This document shows, piece after piece, positions 31,448-38,983 of a stretch of DNA of 44,356 bases (the first letter of the stretch is position 1; every line of letters starts with the position of its first letter). The notes under the pieces are model-generated. The model was not told where the DNA came from. It ran no database searches and saw nothing but the letters and a program-made list of their open reading frames with translations. The stretch is from Candidatus Solincola daggyaiensis (lineage in GTDB: Bacteria > Actinomycetota > Geothermincolia > Geothermincolales > RBG-13-55-18): the NCBI GenBank assembly GCA_015711825.1, contig JACVJD010000011.1, forward strand, positions 1 to 44,356, written 5' to 3'. The position numbers were made by a program, and so were the translations under genes.

Positions 31448-32380
31448 TCAGAGCTCGGCCGCTATGCGTCGGTACCCCTCAACGAGCTCCTGGATGATCT
31501 CGCGCGCGCTCTTCAGCTCCCGGATCATCCCCGCCACCTGGCCGCTCATGAAGGAGCCCTCGTCGAGGTCGCCCTCCAGGCAGGCCTTTATGGAGCGGCC
31601 GGACCCGATCATTTCCTGCACCTTCTCGGGCGGCATACCCTCCCTTTCCGCCTGCAGGATCATCTCCGCCAGCTTGTTGCGCAGCACGCGCACCGGGCCG
31701 AAGGCGCGTCCCGTGATCACCGTCGCGCAGTCTCCCGCCGAGAGGATAAGCTCTTTATAACGGGGATGGGCGGGGCTGTCGGTGGAGGCCAGGAAGCGCG
31801 TCCCCAACTGCACCCCTTCGGCGCCCAGGGCAAAGGCGGCCACCATGCCGCGCGCGTCGGCGATGCCGCCCGCCGCCACCACCGGCACCTCCACCGCGTC
31901 CACCACCTGGGGGACCAGGGCCATGGTGGTGAGCTCGTCGAAGCCGTTGTGCCCCCCGGCCTCGTACCCCTCGGCGACGATGACGTCCACCCCCGCATCC
32001 TGCGCCTTGCGCGCCATGCGCACGTTGGACACCACGTGCACCACCTTCATCCCCGCCTCCTTGGCGCGCGCGGTGAAGGTCATGGGGTTTCCCGCCGAGG
32101 TGGTGAGCACTGGGACGCCCAAGCGCGCCGAGGTCTCGAAGACCCCCTCGGCGAAGGGGCTGAGGATGGGGATATTGACGCCGAAGGGCTTGGAGGTAAG
32201 CCGCCTGGCCTTGTTTATCTCCTCCTCCACCGTCTCCGGCGGCATGCCTCCCGCGCCGATGACCCCCAGGCCGCCCGCCTCGGATACCGCCGCCGCCAAT
32301 CCCGCGTCCGAAACCCAGATCATCCCACCCTGAAGGATGGGATACGCTATGCCGAGAATGCCTGGAATCCTGCTCCTCAA
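31448..32380 (-). CDS. Nitronate monooxygenase / FabK-type FMN enoyl reductase family protein
   Basis: A 310-residue FMN-binding TIM barrel. Seen: LGIAYPILQGGMIWVSD at the N-terminus, GGLGVIGAGGM, FGVNIP, VVHVVSNVRMARKAQ, VAEGYEAGGHNG with the conserved histidine, VVAAGGIADARGM and GVQLGTRFLAS. The family oxidises alkyl nitronates (NMO) or reduces enoyl-ACP (FabK), and some members are enoyl-CoA reductases. The TTG at 32380 is chosen because GAGGAGG is then 6 nt away; the ATG at 32386 would abut the ribosome site. It sits between the C_GCAxxG_C_C gene and a methyltransferase, all on the minus strand. Confidence 0.88.
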   Translation of the reverse strand: MRSRIPGILGIAYPILQGGMIWVSDAGLAAAVSEAGGLGVIGAGGMPPETVEEEINKARRLTSKPFGVNIPILSPFAEGVFETSARLGVPVLTTSAGNPMTFTARAKEAGMKVVHVVSNVRMARKAQDAGVDVIVAEGYEAGGHNGFDELTTMALVPQVVDAVEVPVVAAGGIADARGMVAAFALGAEGVQLGTRFLASTDSPAHPRYKELILSAGDCATVITGRAFGPVRVLRNKLAEMILQAEREGMPPEKVQEMIGSGRSIKACLEGDLDEGSFMSGQVAGMIRELKSAREIIQELVEGYRRIAAEL

Positions 32381-32433
32381 GATCATCCTCCTCGCTTCTC
32401 TCGACCTTCTCCTACCGATCCCTCGCCTTTGCC

Positions 32434-33411
32434 TCAGGCCGCGAACACCCGGTGGGCGCAGATGAGCTCCGTGGCCCGCGCGCGGCACCACTCCTTGATC
32501 TCCGCGCACAGCTCCGAAGCCTCCATGTGCTCGGCAAGCCCGGTGCCGTCGCCGAAGCGGCGTCCCGTTATATCGCGACATTCCAGGGAGCCGAACCTCT
32601 GCTTGAACTCGCGCAGGAAGGGATTGGCCACCGCCCACAGCTCCGCCTCGCTGCGCCCCATGTAAAGGTTGACATGACCCCTGACGAAAGGCACCAGGGT
32701 GCCGATGATGCCCTCTTTCCTGGGATCCATGCCCCACACGAGCCCAAAGGAGAGAAGGGCCCCGCCCAGGGCGCCGCAAAGGCCTCCTGAGAGACCCGCG
32801 CCGCCGTCAAGGGCCGTGGAGAGCCGTTCCAGATAGAGGCTGCCGTGCCCGGTTTCTCCGCGAATGCCCCTCATCACCTCCGCGGCGCAGTAGCCGCCGC
32901 CGGCCGCCAGCCTGCCGTCCAGCTCGCTCGCCTCTCCCCCTCCCTCCAGGGGCAGGTTCATGAGCTCGATGAGGCGGGTGACCGCCTTGCCGATATGGTT
33001 CACGCACCGCGTCACCACCTTGCCGGTGAAGAGGTAATCCATGAAGCCCACGACCTCGTTCACGTTCACCCCGCTGCGCTCCCTGCAGAGAGTGCTTCCA
33101 AAGCTCTCCTCGAACCAGGTCGTGTACTCTCGCAGGCGCTGGTAGAGAGCCTCGCCCTTGCCCGCTTCCCCGCCCAGCACGTCCGCGAGATGGGCAAGAA
33201 CGATGGCCATGCAGCCGCCCGTGACCACGCCGCAGGTGGAACCCTCGCTGGCGCCGCCCCCCTCCAGGGGGCAACCGGCCGTCACCGCCGTCCTCTCGTT
33301 GACGCCCAGGTACCCCGCCAGGGTACCGAAGGTGGCCTGGGCGCAGTTGAGGTAGGTGAGCAAGCGCGCGCGCGCGAAGGCCGACACCCCCTTGTTGACC
33401 ATCTCATCCAT
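32434..33411 (-). CDS. C_GCAxxG_C_C family protein, internally duplicated
   Basis: A 325-residue protein made of two copies of the C_GCAxxG_C_C domain, normally about 120-150 residues. Copy 1 (about 15-120): LNCAQATFGTL, GSTCGVVTGGCMAI, STLCRERSG. Copy 2 (about 170-300): GGGYCAAEVMRG, SGGLCGALGGALLSF, GSLECRDITGR. The conserved cysteines suggest a redox or metal site; the function is unknown. In copy 2 the Gly-Gly-Cys after CGA is Gly-Gly-Ala, so one cysteine is lost. The ATG at 33411 follows AAAGGGGGTT. It precedes the NMO-like flavoprotein by 53 bp, so a shared redox pathway is plausible. Confidence 0.82.
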   Translation of the reverse strand: MDEMVNKGVSAFARARLLTYLNCAQATFGTLAGYLGVNERTAVTAGCPLEGGGASEGSTCGVVTGGCMAIVLAHLADVLGGEAGKGEALYQRLREYTTWFEESFGSTLCRERSGVNVNEVVGFMDYLFTGKVVTRCVNHIGKAVTRLIELMNLPLEGGGEASELDGRLAAGGGYCAAEVMRGIRGETGHGSLYLERLSTALDGGAGLSGGLCGALGGALLSFGLVWGMDPRKEGIIGTLVPFVRGHVNLYMGRSEAELWAVANPFLREFKQRFGSLECRDITGRRFGDGTGLAEHMEASELCAEIKEWCRARATELICAHRVFAA

Positions 33412-33452
33412 GCCGAACCCCCTTTGTAATCCTCCCGGGACCAGAAGGGACA

Positions 33453-33467
33453 GGGTTATTATAACCC
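33453..33467 (-). promoter_or_regulatory. Perfect TATAAT -10 within a small palindrome
   Basis: TATAAT (33458-33463, minus strand) lies inside GGGTTA-taa-TAACCC, a 6-bp inverted repeat, 46 bp upstream of the C_GCAxxG_C_C start. No -35 at normal spacing is apparent, so activation or an operator overlap is possible. Confidence 0.4.
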
Positions 33468-33634
33468 GGGCTTGTATCCCGTGATGGCCTTAAAGCGGCC
33501 CTATGCGGCGAGGCGCCTCAAGGGCGAGACGGGAACGAGATGCAGGGCGGCACAGAGGGGGCCCGCAGGTGCGGATTATCCCCTCCACAACCGTTTCGCT
33601 CTCAAGCCCGCCGTGGCGGGAGAGGGCGCAGAAG

Positions 33635-34354
33635 TCATGTCGCGGGCTTGCTTCCCCTGATGATCTTGAACGAGAACCGCGGCTCCGGAGGAAGGACGAT
33701 CTCAAGACGACCGAAGCCCGCTTCCTCGAGGGGCTTGATCCAGTCCTCCACGGTGGCCACGTATTCGTTTATCTCCTCGAGGTGCAGCGGGAGTTGCTGG
33801 CAGAGGAACACCGTCATCTCCGGCGCCCCTATCTCCAGGCAGTGAAGGGCGTACGCCGTCAGCTCCTCGATGACCTCCCTCATGCGCTCCGGGTCGTCCC
33901 GCTCGCCCTGGATATCCCAGAAGAGGTCGGAATACACCAGGCGTCCTCCCGGCTTGAGCACCCGCGCCAGCTCGGCGGCGCACAGGGGTCTCTCCTGCGG
34001 CAGAACGTGGTGCAGGGCGAGGTTGGAAACCACGCAGTCGAAATATCCCTCCGGATAAGGGATACTCGTTCCCTCTCCCTCCCTGATCTCGACCATGGAG
34101 TCGTCGCGAAAGCGCTCGCCGACCAGGCGCACCATGTTGCCCGCCGGGTCCACGCCGCAAACCCTCGCCCCGGGGCAGCCGGCGCGCAGCAGGGAGATGA
34201 CGTTGCCGGTGCCGCAGCCTATGTCCAACACCGTCTCGCCGTCACGCGGCGCCGCGCTCTCCGCGAGCGTTTCCAGCACCTTCCAATAAGGCCTGTCGTT
34301 GCTGAAGATGCGATGGTAATCCTCCGCTACCTCCTCCCACCTGGAGGGAATCAT
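33635..34354 (-). CDS. Class I SAM-dependent methyltransferase
   Basis: A 239-residue methyltransferase of the UbiE/Methyltransf_11 type. Motif I is VLDIGCGTGNVISLL, followed by VCGVDPAGNMVRL, GEGTSIPYPEGYFDCVVSNLALHHV (motif IV region) and LARVLKPGGRLVYSDLF. The acceptor is not identifiable. The ATG at 34354 is used because AAAGGAG lies correctly upstream; a GTG at 34369 is in frame. It is divergent from another methyltransferase at 34747 and lies 223 bp before the C_GCAxxG_C_C gene on the same strand. Confidence 0.87.
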   Translation of the reverse strand: MIPSRWEEVAEDYHRIFSNDRPYWKVLETLAESAAPRDGETVLDIGCGTGNVISLLRAGCPGARVCGVDPAGNMVRLVGERFRDDSMVEIREGEGTSIPYPEGYFDCVVSNLALHHVLPQERPLCAAELARVLKPGGRLVYSDLFWDIQGERDDPERMREVIEELTAYALHCLEIGAPEMTVFLCQQLPLHLEEINEYVATVEDWIKPLEEAGFGRLEIVLPPEPRFSFKIIRGSKPAT

Positions 34355-34746
34355 TTTTTCTCCTTTCACAAGTCGCTAAAGGCCGTGACATAGGGGTACC
34401 TCCAGAATACCATCAAAAAGCTCGCCTTGCTTGAACTCGGTCGCTCGCCGCCTCACCCTCTTTCGATGCCCACTGTCCAGGCCATGGTAGCGGTATCCCC
34501 TTTTCATCCACGTCTTTTCGGCGACTCACGCCGCCCTAGGCGATGAGGAAAGGAAAACGCTTCCCGCCGCGAAGGGCCGCCCACATCCACCTGCGCCTCG
34601 CGGCCTTACCCATGCCCTGTCACGGGTTCCCGAGGGGGCGGAAACCGCGGACGTACGGCGCCGGTCGTTTTCGCCTTGCCCACACGCGGAGAAAACCCTA
34701 TTATAAATCCCTATCATTAAAGGCCGCGCCTGGGAAAGGGAGGAAG
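34355..34746. other. Divergent intergenic region between two methyltransferases
   Basis: A 392-bp gap containing the rightward promoter listed below and nothing coding that can be supported. The leftward promoter was not identified. Confidence 0.35.
34676..34704 (+). promoter_or_regulatory. Promoter of the rightward methyltransferase
   Basis: TTGCCC (34676-34681), 17-bp spacer, TATTAT (34699-34704); the start codon is 42 bp further on, after a GGGAGGAAG ribosome site. It sits in a local AT-rich patch. Confidence 0.6.
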
Positions 34747-35403
34747 ATGACCGCACGTGACGGGACGACGGAATGGACGGGCCGTCGGGGCAGGCTGGGA
34801 GCCCTGCTGATGGTGAGCCCCATACGCAGGCTGGAGGAGTCCCTGCTCGGATGCAGCGGCATGAAGCTTCTGCGGCACGTATTTTCTTCCCTACGGGACG
34901 GGGCCACGGTTCTGGACGCCGGCTGCGGTTCCGGCTACCTCAGCCTCCCAATCGCCGCCAAGCTCTCCTTCGGAAAGGTCATCGGGGTGGACCTGTCGGA
35001 CGAGATGCTGGCCGCCCTGGGGAGACGGGCGCGCGCGAAGGCGGTGGACGACCGTGTTCAGACCCTGAAGGCGCCCGTGAGCTCGACGGGCCTCGAGGAG
35101 GGCTCGGTGGACCTGGTGGTATCCAACAACCTTTTACACGAGCTGCAGGACACCGCGGCCGCGCTCGCGGAGTGGAAGCGCGTGCTCAAGCCCGGTGGGC
35201 GCATGGTGCTCTCGGACTTCAGGTCCACCCGCTTGGTCAGGTTTATCATGAGCCGCGAGCACGGGGAGGAGGCCAGCAACCCCATGGACGTGGAAGACAT
35301 GGCTTCTCTGCTGGAGCAGGCGGGTCTTGAGAAGGTCGAGGTTATACCGTGCCGCCATAAGCTCCTCGCCCTGGCCGAGAAACCGTCCCCGCGCGCGCTT
35401 TAA
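34747..35403 (+). CDS. Class I SAM-dependent methyltransferase
   Basis: A 218-residue methyltransferase: VLDAGCGSGYLSLPIAAKL (motif I), VIGVDLSDEMLAALGRRA (motif II), GSVDLVVSNNLLHEL (motif IV) and WKRVLKPGGRMVLSDF (post-motif). Residues 1-45 contain a helical cap, ending in EESLLGCSGMKLLRHV. The acceptor is unknown. The ATG at 34747 is supported by its ribosome site; the frame is open to 34543 but that extension overlaps the promoter. It stands alone on the plus strand among minus-strand genes. Confidence 0.87.
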   Translation: MTARDGTTEWTGRRGRLGALLMVSPIRRLEESLLGCSGMKLLRHVFSSLRDGATVLDAGCGSGYLSLPIAAKLSFGKVIGVDLSDEMLAALGRRARAKAVDDRVQTLKAPVSSTGLEEGSVDLVVSNNLLHELQDTAAALAEWKRVLKPGGRMVLSDFRSTRLVRFIMSREHGEEASNPMDVEDMASLLEQAGLEKVEVIPCRHKLLALAEKPSPRAL

Positions 35404-35831
35404 GAAGGCGGGTCCGTGCATCCCTGTCCGATCCCAAACCCAACTTCCCTGAGCACGCCCTGAGAAGGCGTGCGCCGTCACTCCACCCCCATGCCGCCGA
35501 TCACCATGCCCAAGCGCGCTTTACGAAAGCGTGCCTGCCGGCAAAGACGCGCGGCCTGCCGCAGGCCCGCCCTATCCCCGCCGGGACCGGCATCTCCTGA
35601 GGCGCGGTTCCCACCCTGCGCCGATGTACGCTGGGAGCGATATGTCGAGACGGAGGTTTACCTGACCATCTCTTCAAGGCCATCGTTCCCCCCATTCCGC
35701 AACCTTCTTCAATCGCCGCCCAGGCCCTTATGAGGCGATAAGGTCCCCGAGTCGTGATCGGGCCCGCGACTTCCCACCGGGGACGAAAAAACGCGACGGA
35801 CATGGTAAAAGGATTTACGACCCTAAAAAAA
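35404..35831. other. Intergenic region with two hairpins, no gene seen
   Basis: A gap of about 430 bp between converging genes. GCACGCC/GGCGTGC (35453-35473, 7-nt loop) and CGCTTT-ACG-AAAGCG (35517-35531) are the only structures; neither is followed by a U-run. They could mark the 3' end of the methyltransferase transcript. Confidence 0.35.
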
Positions 35832-35853
35832 GGGCGCGGACGGAGCCGCGCCC
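35825..35853 (-). terminator. Intrinsic terminator of the HMGCS-like/thiolase operon
   Basis: On the minus strand an 8-bp stem GGGCGCGG/CCGCGCCC with a 6-nt loop (35832-35853) is followed by seven T residues (35825-35831). It lies 17 bp beyond the thiolase stop and is the clearest intrinsic terminator in the window. Confidence 0.88.
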
Positions 35854-35869
35854 CTCTTCCCGTTTCTTT

Positions 35870-37075
35870 CTAGTCCACGCCGAAGATGGCGATGGAGCAC
35901 ACGTTGTTGTTGGGAACCCCACCCAGGTTGTGGGTGAGCCCGAACTTGGGGTTCTTGACCGCGCGGTCCTCCGGCCAGCGCCCCAGGAGCTGGTTGTACA
36001 TCTCGAAGATCATGCGGATACCCGAGGCGCCGATGGGGTGTCCGAAACACTTCAGGCCCCCGTCCGGCTGGCACGGTATCTGCCCGTCGAGGTCGAAGAA
36101 ACCGTTGAGGATGTCGTCCGGCGCGCCGCCGTCCGGGGATATCCACAGGTCCTCCATGGTGCACAGCTCGGTGATGGAGAAACAGTCGTGCACCTCCATC
36201 ATGGAGATCTCCTTGCGCGGGTCCTTTATCCCCGCTTCCTCGTACGCGCGCTTGGAGGCGGCTCGGGTGGTCATAATGCTCGCCCCGTCCCATTTGTCGT
36301 AGGCGGCCTCCTCGCCGGAGCTCACCGCGATCTGCAGGGCCTTCACCTTCACCATGGGCTGGTTGGGCTTTAGCTTCTTGAACACCTCGGGGGTGCACAC
36401 GATGGCCGCCGCGGAGCCGTCGGAGACGCCGCAGCAGTCAAAGAGCCCCAGCGGGTAGGCCACCATGGGCGCGCCCATGATCTGCTCCTTGGTAACCGCC
36501 TTGCGCAGGTGGGCGCGGGGGTTCTTGGCCCCGTTCTGGTGGCTCTTCCACGACACGTGGGTCATGGCCTCCTTCACCCTCTCCATGGGGATCTTGTGCT
36601 TGGCGGCATAGGCCGTTGCCAGCTGGGCGAACATGCCCGGCGCGGTGGCATTGGGCCCCACCATCACCATCTCCTGCCCGAAGGCGGGGGAGTCCGGAAG
36701 CCCTCCGTAGCCGGTGTCCTTGAGCTTCTCGACCCCGATGGCCAGGGCGATGTCGTAGGCCCCCGAGGCCACGCCGTAGGCGGCGCCGCGGAAGGCCTCC
36801 GTGCCCGAGGCGCAGAAGTTGTCCAGACGGCTCACGGGGATGAAGGGTAGGTGCATGGCGTTGGAGGCGTAGGTGCCGCCTTTGCCGATGTTGATCTCGT
36901 CGATGTGCACGCCCAGCCAGGCGGCCTGGAGGTCCTTCTTCTCTATTCCCGCGTCCTCCAGGGCCTCGGTGAGGGCGTCCACCAGCAGGTCGCCGCCGCT
37001 CTTGTCCCAGCGCTCGCCGAACTTGGTGCATCCCATGCCCAGGATGACCACCTTATCCCTGATGCCCTCGGCCAT
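35870..37075 (-). CDS. Thiolase (acetyl-CoA acetyltransferase, SCP2 type)
   Basis: A 401-residue thiolase with a full catalytic set: the nucleophile in LDNFCASGTEAFRGA, His in MEVHDCFSITE, and CFGHPIGASG near the C-terminus. The N-terminus KVVILGMGCTKFGERWDKS and the overall length match archaeal/SCP2-type thiolases that associate with DUF35 proteins. It should make or cleave a 3-ketoacyl-CoA. The ATG at 37075 is only 1 bp after the stop of the HMGCS-like/DUF35 gene, with GAGGAGGTG inside that gene's end, so the two are coupled. In archaea thiolase, DUF35 and HMG-CoA synthase form one complex; this pair has the same parts. Confidence 0.9.
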   Translation of the reverse strand: MAEGIRDKVVILGMGCTKFGERWDKSGGDLLVDALTEALEDAGIEKKDLQAAWLGVHIDEINIGKGGTYASNAMHLPFIPVSRLDNFCASGTEAFRGAAYGVASGAYDIALAIGVEKLKDTGYGGLPDSPAFGQEMVMVGPNATAPGMFAQLATAYAAKHKIPMERVKEAMTHVSWKSHQNGAKNPRAHLRKAVTKEQIMGAPMVAYPLGLFDCCGVSDGSAAAIVCTPEVFKKLKPNQPMVKVKALQIAVSSGEEAAYDKWDGASIMTTRAASKRAYEEAGIKDPRKEISMMEVHDCFSITELCTMEDLWISPDGGAPDDILNGFFDLDGQIPCQPDGGLKCFGHPIGASGIRMIFEMYNQLLGRWPEDRAVKNPKFGLTHNLGGVPNNNVCSIAIFGVD

Positions 37076-37076
37076 C

Positions 37077-38537
37077 TCACTTCACCTCCTCGACCGCGGG
37101 TATCGCCTTCCAGAAGTAGTTGGTGATGTCCCGCTTGGGATCGTAGAACTTGATGCGGAAGCTGAACTCCACCGCATTGCCCACCGCCAGGTCCTCCACC
37201 GTGCAGTCGGTGAAATCCAGCACCGTGCGGCCGCCACCGTTGAAGGAGACGGTGCCGTACACGGCGGGCGGGTTGAGGGAGGCCGCGAGCATGTCGCCGG
37301 TGTAGGAGAAAATGGTCCCGCCCTTATCGGCGAGGTATACGGGCTCGAACTGGTCTATGGCGCCGCAGTCGGGATTCACGCACATGCGCTTCGCCGGCCA
37401 CTGCTGGGCGCCGCAGGCCTTGCACTTGCCGCCCCACAGGCCCAGGATGGACTTGCGATCCCTCCACACCAGCGACCAGCGGGTCTCCTTGTCCACCTCG
37501 CCCCGCAGACCCAGCTCCGGGGGCGCCATGCCCCTCCACACCAGGTACTTCTGGTAGTTGTCGAGGTCGGCGCGGCGAGCCAGCCAGCGCGAGGCGCCGC
37601 GGCCGTCCTGCATCTTGGAGACGGCGTCGGTAGCCTCGAACCACATGGCGTCGCACCCGCTGCCGAAGGACACCAGGAGGATCTTCTGCCCCGGCTGCGC
37701 GGTCTCCAGGGCCGCCGCCAGCATGAGCAGGGGGTGCGCTGCGCCGGTGTCCCCCACCGTGGCCAGCATGTCGTCCTGCACCTTCGCCGGGTCCTCGCCG
37801 AACATGGCGTTGATCTTCTTGCGCGCGCCGCCGTAGTAGCAGGGGTAGACCACCTTGTCGAAATCGGTGGGGCTCAAGCCGTACTTGGCGCAGAGCCCGT
37901 TCACCGCCTCGGGGATGAAGCTCTGGTAGCCTAGATCACGGATCCAGCGCTCCTCCCACATGCGGTCGTACTTGGTGTTGGCTCCCCGGAGGTGATCCAC
38001 GAAATCGTAGGACACCGAGTAGCATCCCTTGTACTCGGCGATGACGTCGCCGTCGCCCACCGCCACCGCTCCCCCGCCGTCCCCGAATACCATCTCCTGG
38101 GTGGAGGCCATCTTGCCCAGGCGGCAGTCGGCGGCGCAGACCACCGCCTTGCTGCCGGGGTTGGCCGCCGCGAACTCCAAAGCCGAAAGCAACGCCGTGG
38201 TCCCCGCCTTGAGCGAGGCGGAGAAATCCGCGGTGCGGATCTGCTCCCCCGCACCCAGGGCCCCCGCCACGATGTTGGCGTTCTGACGCTCCTTATACGG
38301 CGCGGTGGTGGAGGCGAAATACACCGCGTCGATGCCGGAGCGGTCGATCCCCCTCAGGCAGTCCATGCCCGCCGCCACCGCCATGGTGATGGCGTCCTCG
38401 TCGAAATTGGCCACCGCCTTCTCGCCCCTGGCGTTGGTGATGATCACCGGGTTCAACCACCCCATGCTGCCGAAGATGATCATGCGGTTCAGGCGGTATC
38501 GGGGCACGTATGCGCCGAACGAGGTGATACCTACCAT
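37077..38537 (-). CDS. HMG-CoA-synthase-like protein fused to a C-terminal DUF35 domain, catalytic residues substituted
   Basis: A 486-residue fusion. Residues 1 to about 350 have the HMGCS/KAS III fold (MVGITSFGAYVPRYRL, FGDGGGAVAVGDGD, LLVSFGSGCDAMWF). Residues about 355-486 form a DUF35 module with the zinc ribbon CKACG, C, DCG and an OB-fold (VYGTVSFNGGGRTVLDF). By eye against archaeal HMG-CoA synthases, the Glu (GSESHPY) is Thr in ASTTAPY, the Cys (FACKAGT) is replaced in SASLKAGT, and the His (FHQPNGK) is replaced in YPCYYGG. It is therefore probably not a standard HMG-CoA synthase and may be a scaffold or a new lyase/aldolase. The ATG at 38537 follows GGGAGGAAAGG. Confidence 0.85.
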   Translation of the reverse strand: MVGITSFGAYVPRYRLNRMIIFGSMGWLNPVIITNARGEKAVANFDEDAITMAVAAGMDCLRGIDRSGIDAVYFASTTAPYKERQNANIVAGALGAGEQIRTADFSASLKAGTTALLSALEFAAANPGSKAVVCAADCRLGKMASTQEMVFGDGGGAVAVGDGDVIAEYKGCYSVSYDFVDHLRGANTKYDRMWEERWIRDLGYQSFIPEAVNGLCAKYGLSPTDFDKVVYPCYYGGARKKINAMFGEDPAKVQDDMLATVGDTGAAHPLLMLAAALETAQPGQKILLVSFGSGCDAMWFEATDAVSKMQDGRGASRWLARRADLDNYQKYLVWRGMAPPELGLRGEVDKETRWSLVWRDRKSILGLWGGKCKACGAQQWPAKRMCVNPDCGAIDQFEPVYLADKGGTIFSYTGDMLAASLNPPAVYGTVSFNGGGRTVLDFTDCTVEDLAVGNAVEFSFRIKFYDPKRDITNYFWKAIPAVEEVK

Positions 38538-38653
38538 GTCCTTTCCTCCCTTCCCTCCGTCTCTACCTGGATCGAACCGGCTTACTTTCTCCGATGCCTG
38601 CACACAGATCTATACAAGAACCCGTCGCCCTCTTTTGGGCGGTCACCCGGACA

Positions 38654-38983
38654 TCAGGCGAAGTTGACCTGGTGAAAGCCGGGATGCCTCGCCCTGAGAA
38701 GCCTGGTTATCTCCCCGCGGTCCTCATCCCCCTCCACTCTTTCCACCTCCGAGACCCAGAGCCCGTTCCGGTTGCGTCTCGACTTCAAGGCCGTGACATA
38801 GCCGGGCACGTAGATGAACCCCATGCCTCCCCTTCCACAGCAAGAGGTCTCGATGGCCGCCATCTGCACCAGGTAAAGCACCTGGCGGCCCTTGTATTCT
38901 AACACGCCCTCCTCGAGCACCATATAATAGCCGGCTATGCTCCTTATCTCCTCCTCAAGAGGCTGGTGAACATGTTCGGCCAT
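38654..38983 (-). CDS. Small conserved-looking CCGxGG protein, function unknown
   Basis: A 109-residue soluble protein. Key features are a CC pair in TSCCGRGGMGFIYVPGYV, preceded by LVQMAAIE, and a C-terminal EVERVEGDEDRGEITRLLRARHP. A similar layout exists in uncharacterised proteins of anaerobic bacteria, recalled rather than searched. The vicinal cysteines could bind metal or form a redox disulfide. Its ATG overlaps the stop of the radical SAM gene (TGATG), so the two are translationally coupled and probably work together. Confidence 0.7.
   Translation of the reverse strand: MAEHVHQPLEEEIRSIAGYYMVLEEGVLEYKGRQVLYLVQMAAIETSCCGRGGMGFIYVPGYVTALKSRRNRNGLWVSEVERVEGDEDRGEITRLLRARHPGFHQVNFA

Noticed and set aside
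38568-38584. GGTTCGATCC on the minus strand, resembling a tRNA T-loop.
   Set aside because: The flanking bases do not pair as a T-stem, and no acceptor or anticodon arm is present.
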